The notes beneath the pieces were generated by a model. The model did no database searches. It saw nothing but the letters and a program-made list of their open reading frames with translations, and was not told the origin of the DNA. A stretch of 64,000 nt of DNA from Lentinus brumalis. Taxonomy: Eukaryota > Basidiomycota > Agaricomycetes > Polyporales > Polyporaceae. The position numbers were made by a program, and so were the translations under genes. The stretch's first letter is position 1. Each line of letters opens with the position of its first letter. The stretch lies in assembly GCA_001792895.1 (NCBI GenBank), contig MARA01000008.1, positions 868,001-932,000 of the forward strand. Reading direction: 5' to 3'. This document shows, piece by piece, positions 1-9,469 of the stretch.

Positions 1-25
1 CGAGGAACATAAAGTAGACCATGAT

Positions 26-814
26 TAGTGATGTGCAGAGCCCGGCTCGGCTCAAAAGCCGCGGCTACGGCTCGGCTTCGAGAGCTACGGCCTGACGATA
101 CCTCAGGCCGAGCTCTCCAAGACGGCTCGGGCTCAGCTCGAGCTCGGCTCGGCCTGAGCCGGAGCCCACAGGTGGCAGCGGGCGCTCTTTCCCGGCCACC
201 CTCGTGCGCTGCCAGAGCGCAAAAACCCGCAACGAGACGCGTAGGTGGACGCGTTTCGTCACTCTCCACCTCTGCGCTGCCCTCCCGGGGTGCTCAACAT
301 GAGGAAGAGCGAGGAGACGCGTCCTCGGACGTGTCTCCCGTCGCTCGAAACTCACAGATTCAATGAGGCTCTGCGAAGAGACGCGTCCAACGGCGCGTCT
401 CGTTGACCTCCGTTTCTGCCCCGCCCTCCAGCGCTGCAAGAGCGTGAAGAACTGCGACCAGACGCGTCGAATGACGCGTCTCATCGCCATCGTCCTCTGT
501 CCCAGGCCTGGACATGCGCTCAGTCCCGGGAGATTGATAGAGCGGGCCCCAAAGGGTGTTCCTGTAGAAGAAGATGTGAGTATCCTTGAGGAGGACGACT
601 GTTTACTCACTCGAAATCAGTCGCAGATCTCAGTCATCGCTCACCCTACACCAGCGCCTTCAAGCCCGAGCTTGAGAGCCCGGCTCGAGCTCACAGTGGT
701 CGTGAGCCGAGCCGTCAGGCTCTCCAGGCCGCCTCGAAAGCTCGGCTCGGCTCGGCCTCAAGACGGCCGGCTTGGGGAGCCTGACGGCTCGAGGCCGGGC
801 TCGTCACATCACTA
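26..814. mobile_element. Non-autonomous hAT-type MITE nested in gypsy pol
   Basis: The left end begins TAGTGATGTG and the right end finishes CACATCACTA. These are perfect 10-bp terminal inverted repeats, followed inward by an imperfect extension (GAGCCCGGC). The element is 789 bp and is flanked by an exact 8-bp direct repeat ACCATGAT at 18-25 and 815-822. An 8-bp duplication is the known signature of hAT transposition. The interior is GC-rich, has several GACGCGT motifs and no transposase-like frame, so it is probably mobilised in trans. Superfamily assignment rests on duplication length and end structure only. Confidence 0.88.
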
Positions 815-2479
815 ACCATGATGATAGACCAGCGGGCCGTCGACTGTGAAGTCTGGGCTACCGCTTGCGACTGCGTCGCGCCACTCCTGATCTGAACGAA
901 CTGCGGCTTTGAGCCGTTCTTGGAAGTCCGAACGATCGACGGAGACTGTGGTGAGTGCCGAAATTTGAAGAGACGCGGCTGACGAAGCGTCGCGACGGGC
1001 CTTGGAGAAGATGCGCTCAGTCTGAACCGGCGTGAGCAACGCCTTACGGTTCTCGCTGAGGACCTCATCCCCCTCTTGAGGCGCGAAGTCAGCGCGTCTC
1101 GACGGCGCGTCCGCGGGGTTCTTGATACCTGGAGCATAATCGAGACAAAAATTGAATTCAGAAAGGAACATCGACCACCGAGCTTGGCGGCGATTGAGGA
1201 CACGAGAAGACATGAAATACTCAAGATTTTTATGGTCAGAGACGACCGCGACAGGTACGTCTGTGCCAATGAGCCACGCACGGAAGGTGCGGAAAGACTC
1301 GACGATTGCGAAGCAGCTCTTTGTCGTACACCTCGTAGTTAATCTCGGCTGGTGTGAGCTTGCGCGAGAAGAACGCGACGGGGTGCAAGAGCTGTTGCTC
1401 GTCCGGTTGATGGAGTACACCTGCGATAGCAAAGTCTGAAGCGTCAGTAGACAAGGTAGTAGGGCGAGAGGATCGAAATGACGAAGAACGGGGGCGGAAA
1501 GAATAGCCCGACGAAGATCTTCGAACGCGGTGTCTGCGTCCGAAGTCCAGGCGAACGGAGCTCCTTGAGCGGCCTTCTTGGTGAGCCGGTTGAGCGGGAG
1601 CGCAATGCACGCGTAGTGGTCGATGAACCGGCGGTAGAAATTGGTAAATCCGAGGAAGGATTGGACTTCCTTGACGGACTTAGGCGTCGGCCAGTCGACG
1701 ACCGTGTTGAGCTTCTTCGGGTCCATCCGAACGCCCTCGCTGGAGAGGATGTAGCCGACGTACTCGACTTCTGGTTGGTCGAATGAGCACTTCTTCGCGT
1801 TGGCGAAGAGGCCGGCTTTCTGAAGACGTTCGAGGACCATTGCGACGTGGAGGTCGTGCTCGGCCTGGGATTTGGAAAAGATTAGTATATCGTCGATGTA
1901 GACAACGCACACGACGTCGAGTAAGTCGCGTAGTGCGTCCTGGATGTAGGCCTGAAAAGTTCCGGGAGCATTAGTGAGACCAAAGGGCATGACTAGATAC
2001 TCGAAGAGTCCGAGGTGAGTGCGGAACGCGGTCTTCCATTCGTCCCCTTCGCGGATGCGAATGAGGTTGAACGCGTTCTTGAGGTCGAGGGTCGTGAAGA
2101 CCTTGCAGCCTTGCACCCGGTCGAGGAGATCGTTGACGAGGGGAAGCGGGTAGCGGTTCTTCTTCGTGATGGCGTTGAGCCCGCGATAGTCGACGCAGAG
2201 GCGGAGTTCGCCCGTCTTCTTGCGCGCGAACAGTATCGGGGCGCCAGCTGAAGAAGTCGAGCGTCGAATGAACCCCTTCCGAAGGTTCGTTTCGACGTAG
2301 TCGAGCACCAGAGCGCGCTCTTGTTCGGAGAGGTGGTAGAGCGGCCCGAACGGCGGAGATTTGCCGTCCTCCGTCTCAATCGCGGCGTCGAAGCCAGGAC
2401 GATGAGGCGGAAGTTGCTCGACTTCTGTGGGAGAAAAGACATGAGCAAACGCGTGATACTTCTCCGGAATATGGGCCAT
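815..2479 (-). pseudogene. Gypsy pol: reverse transcriptase and RNase H, disrupted
   Basis: The RT core is easily read: [23 protein letters not shown] and the catalytic YIDD box (about residue 205), then [12 protein letters not shown] and [12 protein letters not shown]. RNase H follows but lies in two frames. The first part ([17 protein letters not shown] through [15 protein letters not shown]) is shifted by one base between about 1,460 and 1,310. The rest ([11 protein letters not shown] and on) returns to the RT frame. The frame then meets a TAG supplied by the first bases of the MITE. The Met at 2,479 may not be the natural start, because an upstream segment homologous to the protease-RT linker lies in another frame. 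Confidence 0.9.
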
Positions 2480-2554
2480 ATGGTCGTCCGGAGGAGGTTC
2501 GGGAGGGGGAGTCGCTCGGAGCAGAAGACGGCGGCGCGTCCAGCTCAGCGGAAG

Positions 2555-4882
2555 CTATGATGTAGCTCCGCGAGCCGGCGATGTGATAACGCAGAACCGC
2601 GGTCTCGCTGTTGCGCGCGACCTTCCGAAAACGCATTGAGTTGATGAACTTGATGTCGAGAGGTTGAGGCGGCGGTTCTGACTCGGTCCGACCGGAGCCG
2701 GTTTGAGCCTCACCAGGCGGAGACGAGGGCGACGCATGCTCTGTTCGACCGCGGCCGATGCGAGCACCGTCAGAAGACGGAAACCTAGGAAGAAGAACAC
2801 TTTCAGTAGACACGGAGTTTGCCCCAGTTCGACCGGAGCCGATTTGGGACACAAGACGAGGCGCATGCCAAGGCAATACGCCCGCAGACAAGAACGAGAC
2901 ACGGGGGGTGACGCTTGATCAGGGCGTCGACGTCGAACAGGGACAGAGGAAGGCAACTGGAACTGACCCTTCAGGCCAAGTCCCAAGCCCATAGCAGTCG
3001 TCGTGCAGGTTGGTGCGACCGAAACGACCGAAGCAAGATGGAAGCGAGGGAGGTCATCTCCCCGCTCAGTGTGCACGACGCCGGTGCTTCCACAACAAGA
3101 GAACTCGAGCTCACGCCGAACCCAGTCGATAGACGGGTTGTGACGCTCGAGCCAGTCAAGACCTAGGATGATGGGGTAGGGGACGGAGACGATCGCCAAA
3201 GCGACGTGCTCCGCATGTTCGCGAACGGTTAGTTTTGTTATTACTTCATGAGTGATGAGACCGCCAGCGATAGGACGGTCATCAACAGCACGTACGGGGC
3301 TCGGTTCGTCCTTCAGACGACGAGGCAACCCGTGACGGTCGGCGAAAGCTAGAGAAATACAAGAGCCCGTAGCGCCGCAATCGACGAGCGCATACGTGTG
3401 GATGGGTTTTCGGTTAGCAAAAGACAGAGAGACGGAGAGAAAAAGATGAGACGAAGAGGACTGAGACTGGTGAACATGAGACGAGAGACGGAAAGACGGG
3501 GCAGATAGAAAGGGACGGAGAACGTACGAGCCGTCGTTCATGCGTATGTGCGAACGCGACTCCGGAGACCCGGTCACTTGGGCTGCAGTCCCTTGCGACG
3601 ACGGGAGCTCCTGGACTGTCTGGGAGCAACCGCCTAGGCTTTTCCCGCAGAGCGGGAGGCCGGGGCGGCGGGGTTTTTCTTCGGGCAGTTCTTGAAGCTG
3701 TGACTGCCCTCGCCGCAATAGAAGCAGAGATTGTTCTTGCGGCGGTGTTCTTTCTCGGCGTCGGTAAGAGGTCCGCGAGGACGCGACTGACGCATAGCGT
3801 CGACGTCCATCGGGACAACGCCAGAGTGGAGCTTGAGGGTGCGGGGTTGGTGGTCGAAGAGGACGGTTGGAGGTCGTCGAGCGAGAGTCGCGCTGGTCGC
3901 GGCCCTTGCCCGTGGTGTTCGAGGACTGGTTGCCGCTCGACTTGTTGTTCGTCGAGGACTTGTTGCCACCGCGGCGACGAATCTCGCGGTCTACCTGATA
4001 AAGGTTCTTGTCAGCCTCGACGACGACCTGAGCCCACTTCTCGAGAGTAGTCTCTCGCTTCGTGATCGCGAGCGCGCGACGCAGCTCGGGCTTGAGACCA
4101 CGGTTGAATTGCGTGAGCTTGGTCTCTTCGGTCCAGTCGAGGTACGCGAGGTACTCGAAGAACTGGTTGGCGTATGTGGACGCCGAACTTGTCTGTTCGA
4201 GGGCCTCGATCTTGTCGAGGTACTTGCTAGCTAGATCTGTAGACTGGAAACGCGCGATGAACGCGCGGATGAACGCGTCAAAGTCTTGCAACAACGCCTT
4301 CTCATTGATGCAGACGGCGTTGTACCAGGACTCTGCTACGCCGCTCTTAAGGTAGAGCGAAAAGAAAAGGGTCTTGTCGTTGTCAGTAACAAAGGCACCA
4401 CGCTGAAGCTGAATGTACGTCTTCACTTCGCGGATGAAGGGCTCGACATCGTCTGCCTTGCCCGAGAACATGCGTGGTTCGCGGACCTTGATCGACACAG
4501 GACGGAAAGTCCCGGCCGCGGACGAACCACCGCCCGAATTACTGGCGAGCGTCTGAAACGCTTTCGCCGCATGGTCCGCGACACGACGCGTCAGCTCAGC
4601 AGAGTCTTGAGTCGACTGCTGGAACTGAGACTGCAGCTGGCTGAGCATGCCAGACTGCTGGATGAGGACGCTCCGCGACTCGTCCGCGTCGCGCCCGAGG
4701 AGAGAAATTGCATTGACTAACTCACGAATAACATCGACCTCTTGAACGGGCTGTTGAGGGGCCTGTGGTTGAGGCTGAGCTCCGTCCCAGGTGTTCTGCG
4801 CCTGGGGCTGGTCGATGTTCCAGACAGGGGCCTGATGCTCGAGGTCCCATTCGCCTTGAGAGGGTACCTGATAAGGGTTCAT
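2555..4882 (-). pseudogene. Gypsy gag-protease region with frame changes
   Basis: From the Met at 4,882 there is a Q/P-rich N-terminus, then a Retrotrans_gag-like capsid segment (EPRMFSGKADDVEPFIREV, ESWYNAV, KLTQFNRGLKPELRRAL). The zinc knuckle CFYCGEGSHSFKNC lies one frame over (frame open 3,634-3,969), so a single-base change separates capsid and knuckle. The aspartic protease returns to the first frame with ALVDCGATGSC and ILGLDWL. The step from knuckle frame to protease frame is minus one, as in the Gag-Pol frameshift many gypsy elements use, so only the earlier shift is clearly a lesion. Confidence 0.85.
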
Positions 4883-5430
4883 GGTTGCGGGGATGGCCGA
4901 ACGAAGACGATTCGTTGGGGCTGAATCAAACTGTGATGGCGCTGGACGTAGGCGTGGCGACGAGAAGCAAAGAAGCGAGAACGTGAGAGAGCAAAGGAAG
5001 GGCGCCAGGACCGGCGTTGATTCAGCGGGGATACAGAGTGCGTGCAGCCTGAACTAAATACAGCGTCAACCTGCTAAGTAAGAACGATCGTGGAGCAGAC
5101 TGAGTCCAGAGCGAGCGCGTGAACATACAAATGTGGTTAAGTGTCTAAGCAATGTCATGAGATTCTGTGTTAGGCGCACACGCCGTAACATGCATTTGCC
5201 ACTGCCTGGCAAGGGAACCACGCATCTGTTATCGCTTAAGTATGTTCAACCCTTGGCTCAGCCCACCCTATTATTTAAGCAAAACTTTGGAACGTCGCAG
5301 GACTTCGCGGCCGGAACACACAGAAAGCGGATCGCTGTTCGGTATCTTCCTAAGTCGGACTTCCTCAAGCTGCCGGCCGCTCCCGAGGGAGGTACAGTTT
5401 GCCCCTAAGATATGTGACATTATTGACATC
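4883..5430. other. Presumed LTR or leader of the gypsy copy, unresolved
   Basis: This stretch lies directly upstream of gag and should contain the primer-binding site and the 5' LTR. Read on the minus strand there is a weak TATA-like TATTTAG near 5,056 and a TGGCGCCC near 5,010 that could be part of a primer-binding site. Neither can be confirmed without the partner LTR, which lies outside the window. No gene is supported. Confidence 0.35.
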
Positions 5431-5431
5431 G

Positions 5432-5438
5432 TATAAAG
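5432..5438 (+). promoter_or_regulatory. TATA-box candidate for the gene at 5,497
   Basis: TATAAAG lies about 60 bases upstream of the ATG at 5,497, followed by a C-rich leader. Spacing and motif fit a fungal core promoter. This is motif evidence only. Confidence 0.45.
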
Positions 5439-5496
5439 AGGCAGGACCATCCCGCCGACGGCTCCTCTAGAATCACGCACACGCTCACACTTCATC

Positions 5497-6812
5497 ATGA
5501 TGAGCACTACTCGGCCATCACACATCCTGCTCAACTATACACTCTTCCAACAAGCAGTAGATAACATCCTCCACGACCCCGATGTCACGCACGATCAACT
5601 CTACGAGCGTGCAACAGCCTATCTCGGGGTGTTCGACAACCCGGAATGTCGCAGCTATGATGTGCCGTACTGGGTACCCGCAGAATATCTTCAGGGGTCC
5701 AAGTTCTCTGTCAAGCACCTGATCGAAGCCTTCTACCATACCGCCCGGGACTTGCACTTAGCCAATGGAAGTCGGTTCATCCTCGCTAGCATCTGTGCAT
5801 GCGGCCGCCTTGTTGATTCTATCACCGACGGGGCCTTGTCAACATTTTATGGTCTAACCCGTTCGCAGCTATTGGCTAAGGAACTTGCGACGTTGTCCTA
5901 CGACGTGTGGTACAAGCATGTTACCAAGCTCCGTAGGTGGTCACGACATGATGTACATGTACTGCAGCTGACCAGAACAACAGAAGGGCTACTGAATCAC
6001 AATGTGCAGCCGTCCGAGGCTCTCAGGCAGCAGATACGATGATTTGTTGGTGTGTATATCTGACATCTATCAACACAATTCCACACAGCTGTTGAAGCGC
6101 GACGCTCAGAAGTGCTTCAAAACAGCAGATGTTGACATCGACACGCCACTATCCTTGCCACGAACCCGCGTTGCACAGGAACGTCTCGTACCGGTACCTA
6201 TATGCCAGGGCAATTTGCCCTATCGAACGGTGCGTATCAATCGGTACATTATTGATTCAAGCACTCATGGAGACGTTGGCCGAACGGCAGGGCTGCAACG
6301 AACGTATCGACAAAGATACTGTAGAGTTTTTTGAACGATACTTGGAAGTCAAGGACATCTGCGCCGTTTTCGATAGTCCGCGCAACAATGTACTGCTCTC
6401 TCCCTTGGCTGCGCCGTCGTTCAAAACCTACAGATGGACTCTCAAACCAACGCAGGTACGCGCTGCGTTTGAAACTTCATGCCGCTATCTCTTCAACGGG
6501 TGGAAAACCTGGACGTAACGCCTTTGACTGACTCAGCCCGCTGAACAGAAGCCGAATCGGTACAAAGTGGTAGACTACACCGGTCTATACACCTTGGCCC
6601 TGGGTGCGCGCACACGGACTCCGACTCGGGAGTCGGGGCACAAGGGAATCGAGCTGCCGTGCAGAGACAACTTGATGATTCATGCAGCGTACACGAGCAT
6701 CGTGCACCGAAGCGGGTTCGTGGGATGGCAGGAAGCCAATGCCATTCCGACGTACTCTTTGATGGATTGCTCCCTGGGGAGCGACGATGACGATGGCACT
6801 CCTGAGACGTGA
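5497..6812 (+). CDS. Hypothetical protein, 358 aa, four exons
   Basis: I do not recognise the family. Proposed exons are 5497-6003, 6089-6229, 6291-6455 and 6549-6812. All three introns (85, 61 and 93 nt, GT-AG) are phase 0 and the join is 358 codons plus stop without interruption, which argues for a real gene. The protein has no obvious signal peptide or membrane span. It is rich in aromatic residues in the first exon (for example YDVPYWVPAEYLQG) and ends with an acidic tail GSDDDDGTPET. Two ATGs stand together at the start and a TATA box lies about 60 bases upstream. It sits between a dead retroelement and the XPG-type gene with no functional link visible. Confidence 0.65.
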
Positions 6813-7165
6813 TAGTCAGCACAGGCCGGCATAACAGGAGCCGGTATGTCTTACCATGTAGTAGGCACGATGCAGCGGTTATCTGGGATATCAAGGAGCG
6901 GGTCGTCGAGGCCTAGATATTGCCCTCGCGCTCGATGTCAATCTGAAGATGTCAATATGAAGTATGTTCGAGCAACAATGCTACTTAGCCATGGTTGATG
7001 AGAGTAGACATCTTCAAAGGAGACTTCGCCCAAGAATTCATCTCGTCAGTCTTGTAAAACAGATTCAAGTTGAGTCCGCACAGAAGTAAGGCGCTAGATG
7101 AATCCCGTCATGCTCGCATTCCGCTATATACTGGGTGAACAAGACAAATATGCACTGCAATTAGC
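6813..7165. other. Intergenic, nothing recognised
   Basis: This is the convergent spacer between the 3' ends of the hypothetical gene and the XPG-family gene. No coding frame, repeat or RNA gene was recognised. Confidence 0.6.
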
Positions 7166-9089
7166 CTACGAAGCAGCAGGATTGTCTGCAAAGTAGTTCC
7201 CAGACAGCGCCTCGCTGTAGTCCCACGCGTCTGCACCAAACCGACGGAGCCCGTACCTATCCAAGATCTCCGAGACGGCCGCTTCATCCACGTCTCCTTG
7301 TTCAAGAAGGGAGGGGTCTGGAACTGGGGTAACTCCTGGAACACGGCGCGCGCGAGCTCAACCTGCTCCAGGTACAGCTCCGCGGGGACGTGCGGCGCGT
7401 ACTTCTCGCGCTCGAGGACCTGCTCTATCGAGCCGTGCTGGCGAATGAACTTTAATGCGCGGGCAGGGCCGACGTTCTTGATACGCTTAGAGAAGTCCGT
7501 CCCAAGGAGGAGCGCGAAGTCGATGAAGCGCGCAGGGTCCAGCTGCAGGACCGAGCGCACCTCCGCACCCGAGATGAGGACGAGAGGGCCGTCTTTGCTG
7601 GCTAAGTTCCGGAGCAGTGGTGCCCCGTATATGAGGACATCCTAGACGATGACACGTCAGCACGAGCTATGAGTAACGAACGAAACATCATACCGTGTCT
7701 TCGCTAGCCACGTAGTCTGCGTGGCCATGCAACACCAGCGAGGCCGCCAGGGCTTCAGCTTCGAAGGGACCCGCCGGTTCAATGCATGGGATGCCCATCG
7801 CCCGCAGGATGCTTTTACTTTCTTCGTACGTTTCCGTCGTGGGGGGATGAGTACGCCGTATGTAAGATTCTGAGAGCACGTTGCTTTTGGCCTCCAGCGC
7901 TTGTGCAAGGTGGTCGAGTGACTCTGCCATGTTGTCTGCCTTGACGGACTCGGCGAGCTCGATCCACAATGCAGCTTCCTCGCGCACGAGGCCGTGCTGG
8001 CTCTTTGATAAGTCATAATCCGCTTTCGCTACGTCGAGCTCATTCTCAGGGATTGTGCCGGCGCTGGCGACAGGAAGGGAGGCGTCCGTTGAGGTGGTAA
8101 CGGACAGAGATTCCAGCTGTGGAATGCTCCGGCAGTATTCTTCGTAAAGCTGCGAGACGGATTCAGCCATGCGTTCGGTCTGTTCGCTATCGGAGGGGGT
8201 AGCAAGGGGCGGACTGCTGGGAAGGTCCGTTTCTACAGGTGTAGCTAGTGAGCAAGTCCGAGGACAAAGATAGGCTTATAAATGATGATAGCAAACCTTC
8301 GTGAGTCACCACCTCAAGCTCGCCGGTGGAGTCGTACGTGATGCTTTGCGCAGTGGAAGGTGATGAATCTGAGGCATTACCGACGCCGCGCAGGGCCATG
8401 TAGGCAAGGCCAGCGGGAACACCGACAACAGCCGAGACACCTCCAGCAGCGGCGTCCGCGGCAGCTGAGAGGCCCGCAGCGAGGGGGAAGGCAGCTTCCA
8501 CTTTTCAACTGACTGTCGCAGCAGTGCAAGCTCTGTCTTGCCCTCCTCTGCCTCTACGGAGCGCCATTTGCGAAGAAGACCGGTCAAACGGTGCAATCTG
8601 TCTAACCGTTCCGCTTCGAACTCGCCGCGAGCTGTTGTGAGCTTGCGATCCCTGCGGCGTCTTTCAATCTGGGGGCGGTGAGCCTATATACGAAGTGTGG
8701 GGGGCAGATTTACGTACTTCTCGCTCCTTCGCCAAGCTACGTTCCTTGCCATCGAAGACACATATAGTCTGAATGTTGTGACTCCGGAGATGTGAGGCTA
8801 ACCGATACCAGGCGAGAACGTGGCGATATGGCTGCGGCATGGGCGCGAAATGGAATCTCTGTGTGATGAGGGTGCCATCTCTAACGAGGTAGTGCCACGT
8901 TAGCTTTGCCCTATGTTGCCAGTATACTGACACATACATGACAATTCGTTTACCTGAGAGAGCATTTAGCCTCTCGGGGAGCTGTTTCACGACCTCAGGG
9001 CTGCATGCTTGAGCACCTTTGAGCAAACCGCAGCATACATGGACTCACCAAGTTTTCTGGAGGAAGGGTGTCAGGCCGAGGACACCCAT
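7166..9089 (-). CDS. XPG/FEN1-family structure-specific nuclease
   Basis: The product should be a PIN-fold nuclease cutting flap or bubble DNA. The start MGVLGLTPFLQKT is the N-terminal hallmark, followed by GKRIVIDGT and QTICVFDG (XPG-N). A roughly 250-residue spacer is followed by XPG-I with paired acids (GPFEAEALAASL, ASEDTDVLIYG). A helix-hairpin-helix follows (LLGTDFSKRIKNVGPARALK). Supported exons are 9049-9089, 8938-9000, 8718-8880, a block starting at 8668, a block ending at 8297, 7694-8232 and 7166-7641, with introns of 48-64 nt. Two joints are not clean. A frame change near 8,505-8,520 has no convincing intron, and another near 7,320 needs either a 52-nt intron (7324-7375) or a one-base lesion. 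The stop is at 7,166. The spacer is shorter than in XPG/Rad2, so the subfamily is unclear. Confidence 0.85.
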
Positions 9090-9469
9090 GTACCCAACGT
9101 GCAACCTGTCCAACTAGCGGCAGCAATCTCCTTCTTGAGCGCACGTTCGTGATGGGGCCATAAGTTGTCGACGATGTGGTCGTCGTCGACGTCGGTGGGC
9201 AAGGCGTAGGACAACGAGCTGAGGCACAAAGTCACTAGTTATTACTTACACGGGTAAGACTATTGAGAACAGCGATACATAAGCAACCGTAAGTAAATGT
9301 TATTGATGCATTACAAACTGCAGTACTTACCCCTACTTACCCTGTTCCGTGCGTCGTCACGTTTCACACCTGTACCTCCACGTAGCCGAGCACTCTCCCT
9401 TCTCCTCACACTTTCTGGACGTGCTGCCGGTAGTTCGACGCACTATCGACCGCAGAAAACGCCGCCAAG
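9090..9469. promoter_or_regulatory. Divergent promoter between XPG-type and alpha-COP genes
   Basis: Only 380 bp separate the two start codons, so regulatory sequence is probably shared. The alpha-COP start has a strong context, GCCGCCAAGATG. A minus-strand open stretch ending near 9,073 (with LPTDVDDDHIVDNLWP) also crosses this region and may be an untranslated exon or a relic. Confidence 0.6.

Larger units (their letters stand above)
1..4882 (-). mobile_element. Degraded Ty3/gypsy LTR retrotransposon, partial
   Basis: Read on the minus strand the order is capsid-like Gag, a CCHC zinc knuckle, an aspartic protease, reverse transcriptase and RNase H, which is the Ty3/gypsy order. The integrase end lies beyond base 1. 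The copy is inactive as read. A one-base frame change separates the capsid from the zinc knuckle, the protease-RT linker changes frame, RNase H carries two compensating frameshifts, and a MITE interrupts pol at 26-814. LTRs were not delimited: the upstream LTR or leader should lie within about 4,883-5,430, but no second copy is visible for comparison. Confidence 0.9.

Noticed and set aside
65..610. Long open frames on both strands inside the MITE
   Set aside because: Arg/Ser-rich translations of GC-rich, repeat-bearing DNA with no transposase motif; treated as chance.
9290..9350. Recurrent AGTACTTAC/ACTTACC motif in several intergenic regions
   Set aside because: Resembles reverse-complement splice donors and short AT-rich chance repeats; no consistent spacing or context.
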